Part shown: one piece after another, positions 61,452-64,000 of the stretch
Layout: every line of letters begins with the position of its first letter
Position numbering within the stretch: the first letter of the stretch is position 1
Origin: Akkermansiaceae bacterium UBA956
GTDB taxonomy: Bacteria; Verrucomicrobiota; Verrucomicrobiia; Verrucomicrobiales; Akkermansiaceae
DNA: 64,000 bases
Direction: 5' to 3'
Assembly (NCBI GenBank): GCA_002293145.1
Contig: DBCO01000009.1
Span: forward strand, 62,001 to 126,000
Made by a program: the position numbers and the translations under genes
Notes under the pieces: generated by a model
Told to the model about the DNA's origin: nothing
The model's database searches: none
The model's input: the letters and a program-made list of their open reading frames with translations, nothing else

Positions 61452-62591
61452 ATGAAAACGCTTCTTCGCCATGTTACCGTTGTTTCTCCCCAAGTCCGTC
61501 TTGCTCAACAATCTATCTTGATCGAGTCGGGGCGGATTGTGGCGGTGGGTGATGAGGATTTTGCTGCGGATGTGATCATCGATGGAAGTGGCCTGACTGC
61601 CGTGCCCGGATTTTTCGACATCCATTGCCATGGTGCTGATGGTGCTGATGTATGCGATGATTCGCTCGAAGCCGTGCGCCACATTGCCACCAAAAAACTC
61701 GCCGAAGGTGTGACCACTTGGTTGCCTACGACCTTGACGCAACCGAGAGAAAAATTGCAGTCGATCGTTGGTAAAGTGGCGCAATACCGTGCGCAACAAG
61801 ACCTCACTCGCTGTCCGGGATTGCACATCGAAGGACCTTTCATCAACAAGGAAAAAGCCGGCGCACAAAATCCAGAGTTTGTGCGTTTGCCGGATTGGCA
61901 AGAACTCCGCGCCCTGCACGCAATCGCACCCGCAGCGATTGTTTCGCTCGCTCCGGAAATGCCCGGCGCGGTGGAGTTGATACGCGCTGCCACTGCCGCA
62001 GGCATCGTTTGCTCCGCTGCTCACACTTCTGCCACGTATGCGCAACTGAGCGCAGGAGTCGATGCAGGCCTGAAACATTTGACTCATTTTGGCAATGCCA
62101 TGACGCCACTGCATCACCGCGAAATTGGTTGCGTCGGTGGCGGGCTTTATGACGATCGCGTGATGCTCGAATTGATCTGCGATACCATTCACTTGTGCCC
62201 CGACATGTTGAAAATGATTTTCCGCGTGGTTCCGATCGACCGCATCCTCATGATCACTGATAGCGTCGCGGCCTCGTGGATCGGCAACGGGGAAATGTCG
62301 CTCGGCGGATTGGCCGTGGTGATCAAAGATCACGTCGCCCGACTCAAAGATGGCGGCGCTCTCGCAGGTTCTGCTTTGCTTGCGAATGAAGGATTGCGCA
62401 ATGTGGCGCAGGTCACTGGTCTGCCGTTAGAGGCATTTATCCAATCGACATCATGGAATCAAGCACGTTCGCTGGGTCTCACCGGATTTGGAAAAATCGA
62501 AGCTGGCTACCACGCGGATATTACTCTGCTTCGAGAGGACTTCTCGGTAGCGCGAACCATGGTTGCTGGTGAGAGTCGCTACGTGGGATGA
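61452..62591 (+). CDS. nagA: N-acetylglucosamine-6-phosphate deacetylase
   Basis: 379 residues from the ATG at 61452 (KTLLRHVTVVSPQVRL). Amidohydrolase features: FDIHCHGADGADVCDD (His-x-His), CPGLHIEGPFINKEKAGAQ (Glu), CSAAHTSATYAQ and LTHFGNAMTPLHHRE (His ligands), and ITDSVAAS (Asp). It deacetylates GlcNAc-6-P, feeding aminosugar recycling or breakdown of glycans such as those attacked by the nearby sialidase. Its C-terminus is the family's GYHADITLL strand. Confidence 0.92.
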   Translation: MKTLLRHVTVVSPQVRLAQQSILIESGRIVAVGDEDFAADVIIDGSGLTAVPGFFDIHCHGADGADVCDDSLEAVRHIATKKLAEGVTTWLPTTLTQPREKLQSIVGKVAQYRAQQDLTRCPGLHIEGPFINKEKAGAQNPEFVRLPDWQELRALHAIAPAAIVSLAPEMPGAVELIRAATAAGIVCSAAHTSATYAQLSAGVDAGLKHLTHFGNAMTPLHHREIGCVGGGLYDDRVMLELICDTIHLCPDMLKMIFRVVPIDRILMITDSVAASWIGNGEMSLGGLAVVIKDHVARLKDGGALAGSALLANEGLRNVAQVTGLPLEAFIQSTSWNQARSLGLTGFGKIEAGYHADITLLREDFSVARTMVAGESRYVG

Positions 62592-62702
62592 TTTTTCTGA
62601 TGATCACGGATTCCACGGGCTTCAGGCATTTCTGATAGCCAGCTTACTTGCACCTACTTTTTTTACTTGGTGATGGCTTAGGTTTCCGTCATTCTTTTCT
62701 GC

Positions 62703-64000
62703 ATGGAACGGATCTTTTTAGATTGGGGAAAAAGCATGGTTCAGTCTGCGGCTGATTGGCTATGGAGCCGTCGCGGTGAGCTTGCTACGATGTGCATCGT
62801 AGTTCCTACTTCTCAGGCAGGCAGACGATTGCAGGAAGCCTTGGCTAGACAAGCAGAGCGTGAAGACGTAGCGCTTCTCGGGTTGCGCACGGTGACGCCA
62901 GCTCATTTCCTGCGCACGGAGGACCCGAGCATTGCGGGTGATTCGATCGAGTTAGTCGCGTGGATGGAGGTGCTGGAGTCGATCACCGATTGGTCACCTT
63001 ACGCAGCTGCATTTCCACATTCGCCGGCGCTTGATGAGCCTGCGGGCTGGTCGCTTTCTCTCGCTCAATCGCTGTTTCAATTGCGTCGGAATTTGCAGGA
63101 AAATGCTCTGCGGATTCGCGATGCCGCACGTCTGATGCAGAGCAGCATTGATGCCGAGCGTTGGCCTGCTTTGGCTGCTCTGGAAGATGCCGTGGAGAAA
63201 AAAATCTTCGCATGGGCCTACCAAAGTCGCACGCAGGCGCTGCGCTCACGCGTGATCGGCAAGCAATTGCCACCACTGCCCGATGGCTGCACGCAACTCG
63301 TGATCATTGGAGTTACCGAGACATCGGCCCTCGTGCGCGCGCAATGGCAATTGCACGACAAAGTCCGCATTCTTATCGCGGCCCCTGAGACAGAAGCGGA
63401 GCATTTTGATGAAGCTGGGCAACCGAAGCTCACCTGGAATGAACGCCTGCAAGCATTTCCCGGTCGCGATGGCGTGCCTGGTGAGGTGATCATCACCAAC
63501 GATGCGCGGCAGCTTGCCGAGGCCGCTGTGGATGCGATGGCGCGTAGCGGTCTAGCCTCGGACCAAGTCATGCTGGCCACCAGTGACGTGACGCTTGGTC
63601 AACCCTTGCGCCAATCATTTTCGCGGGCGGGCTGGGAAATTTACGATCCTTCTGGTGCGCCTGGCACCCTTGATTGGCGTGCATGGTTGCGTCATTGGCA
63701 ACGCTGGTTGCTCGATCCCCAACTCGCCGTGCTTGGTGAAATGGCCGGCTTTCCTGAGACGACTGTCATTACAGAAATGCCATCCTTGCGCTGGGCCACA
63801 TGTCTCGGGAAAATGCGCAACGATTGGCTCGTCGAAAATCTCGATGATCTCCAGCGCATCCAGCCGCAAGAGCGCATGCGACCAGCGCAGGATCTCGGCT
63901 TATTGATCAGCGCTACTCAGCGTGCTCTCGCTTGGCGTGATCGTTTTTTGCAAGAAGGCTTTCATTCGGCCTTTGCTGCCTTGTGTGCTGCTTGGCTTGA
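62703..64000 (+). CDS. AddB-like nuclease/helicase subunit, 3' end beyond window
   Basis: Open for 432 codons from the ATG at 62703 to the edge. The start resembles AddB/RecB-type inactivated helicase domains: MCIVVPTSQAGRRLQEALA, LLGLRTVTPAHFLRTEDP, then AWMEVLESITDWSPYAA and QLVIIGVTETSALVRAQWQ. AddB proteins of the PD-(D/E)XK type act with AddA in double-strand break repair; the nuclease domain and the partner gene would lie to the right. Follows nagA by 111 bp. Confidence 0.65.
   Translation, partial: MERIFLDWGKSMVQSAADWLWSRRGELATMCIVVPTSQAGRRLQEALARQAEREDVALLGLRTVTPAHFLRTEDPSIAGDSIELVAWMEVLESITDWSPYAAAFPHSPALDEPAGWSLSLAQSLFQLRRNLQENALRIRDAARLMQSSIDAERWPALAALEDAVEKKIFAWAYQSRTQALRSRVIGKQLPPLPDGCTQLVIIGVTETSALVRAQWQLHDKVRILIAAPETEAEHFDEAGQPKLTWNERLQAFPGRDGVPGEVIITNDARQLAEAAVDAMARSGLASDQVMLATSDVTLGQPLRQSFSRAGWEIYDPSGAPGTLDWRAWLRHWQRWLLDPQLAVLGEMAGFPETTVITEMPSLRWATCLGKMRNDWLVENLDDLQRIQPQERMRPAQDLGLLISATQRALAWRDRFLQEGFHSAFAALCAAWL

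Overview
The window looks like a chromosomal stretch of a Verrucomicrobiota bacterium. The evidence is a single-chain MurC-MurB fusion inside a murG-murC/B-ddl-ftsQ-ftsA-ftsZ cluster, a divergent FtsZ, planctomycete/verrucomicrobial-style leucine-rich repeat proteins, and secreted sulfatase, GH78 rhamnosidase, sialidase and PDZ proteins. Genus cannot be decided from sequence alone. Many core genes (rpsA, murC/B, ddl, ftsA, ftsZ) have no visible Shine-Dalgarno sequence.

Region 1 (1 to about 20.1 kb) is an accessory island of mostly unrecognised genes. A minus-strand operon (about 4562 down to the left edge) contains a tandem A-B-B'-A' arrangement of two unknown families and a small HD hydrolase. 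It is followed by a metallophosphoesterase, a MerR-like regulator divergent from an M28 peptidase, more unknown genes, and a 1.7-kb GC-rich block (rmuC plus a decayed aldehyde dehydrogenase) bounded by two nearly identical 84-bp repeats. Next come a broken copy of an unknown gene, a 22-unit tandem array of about 44-bp units, an AT-rich gene, and a metallophosphoesterase fused to an FGE-sulfatase-like domain through a 10-bp tandem duplication. The island ends with two LRR genes, a second HD hydrolase and the intact copy of the broken gene. Several families occur twice in this island (HD hydrolase, metallophosphoesterase, LRR protein, the 174-aa gene), and solo copies of the array motif are scattered through it.

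Region 2 (20.4 to 31.9 kb) is mixed core and flexible DNA: an atypical ABC1 kinase-like protein, bcp, then rsmH, a MazG-like pyrophosphohydrolase and pgsA on the minus strand, small secreted or membrane proteins around an IS110-family transposase, rpsA with a clear terminator, and a sulfatase.

Region 3 (32.3 to 44.4 kb) holds the division and cell-wall cluster and, after an IS630-like remnant, pilB and pilC of a type IV pilus or type II secretion machine.

Region 4 (44.5 to 59.7 kb, minus strand) has four exported proteins for glycan or phosphoester breakdown (PDZ/discoidin protein, PhoD-like phosphatase, alpha-L-rhamnosidase, sialidase), then a heavy-metal RND efflux operon (TolC-like, CusB-like, CusA-like) with His/Cys-rich small proteins at both ends.

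Region 5 (59.7 to 64 kb) contains a repeat-rich spacer, a HI0933-type flavoprotein, nagA, and the start of an AddB-like nuclease/helicase gene that runs off the right edge.
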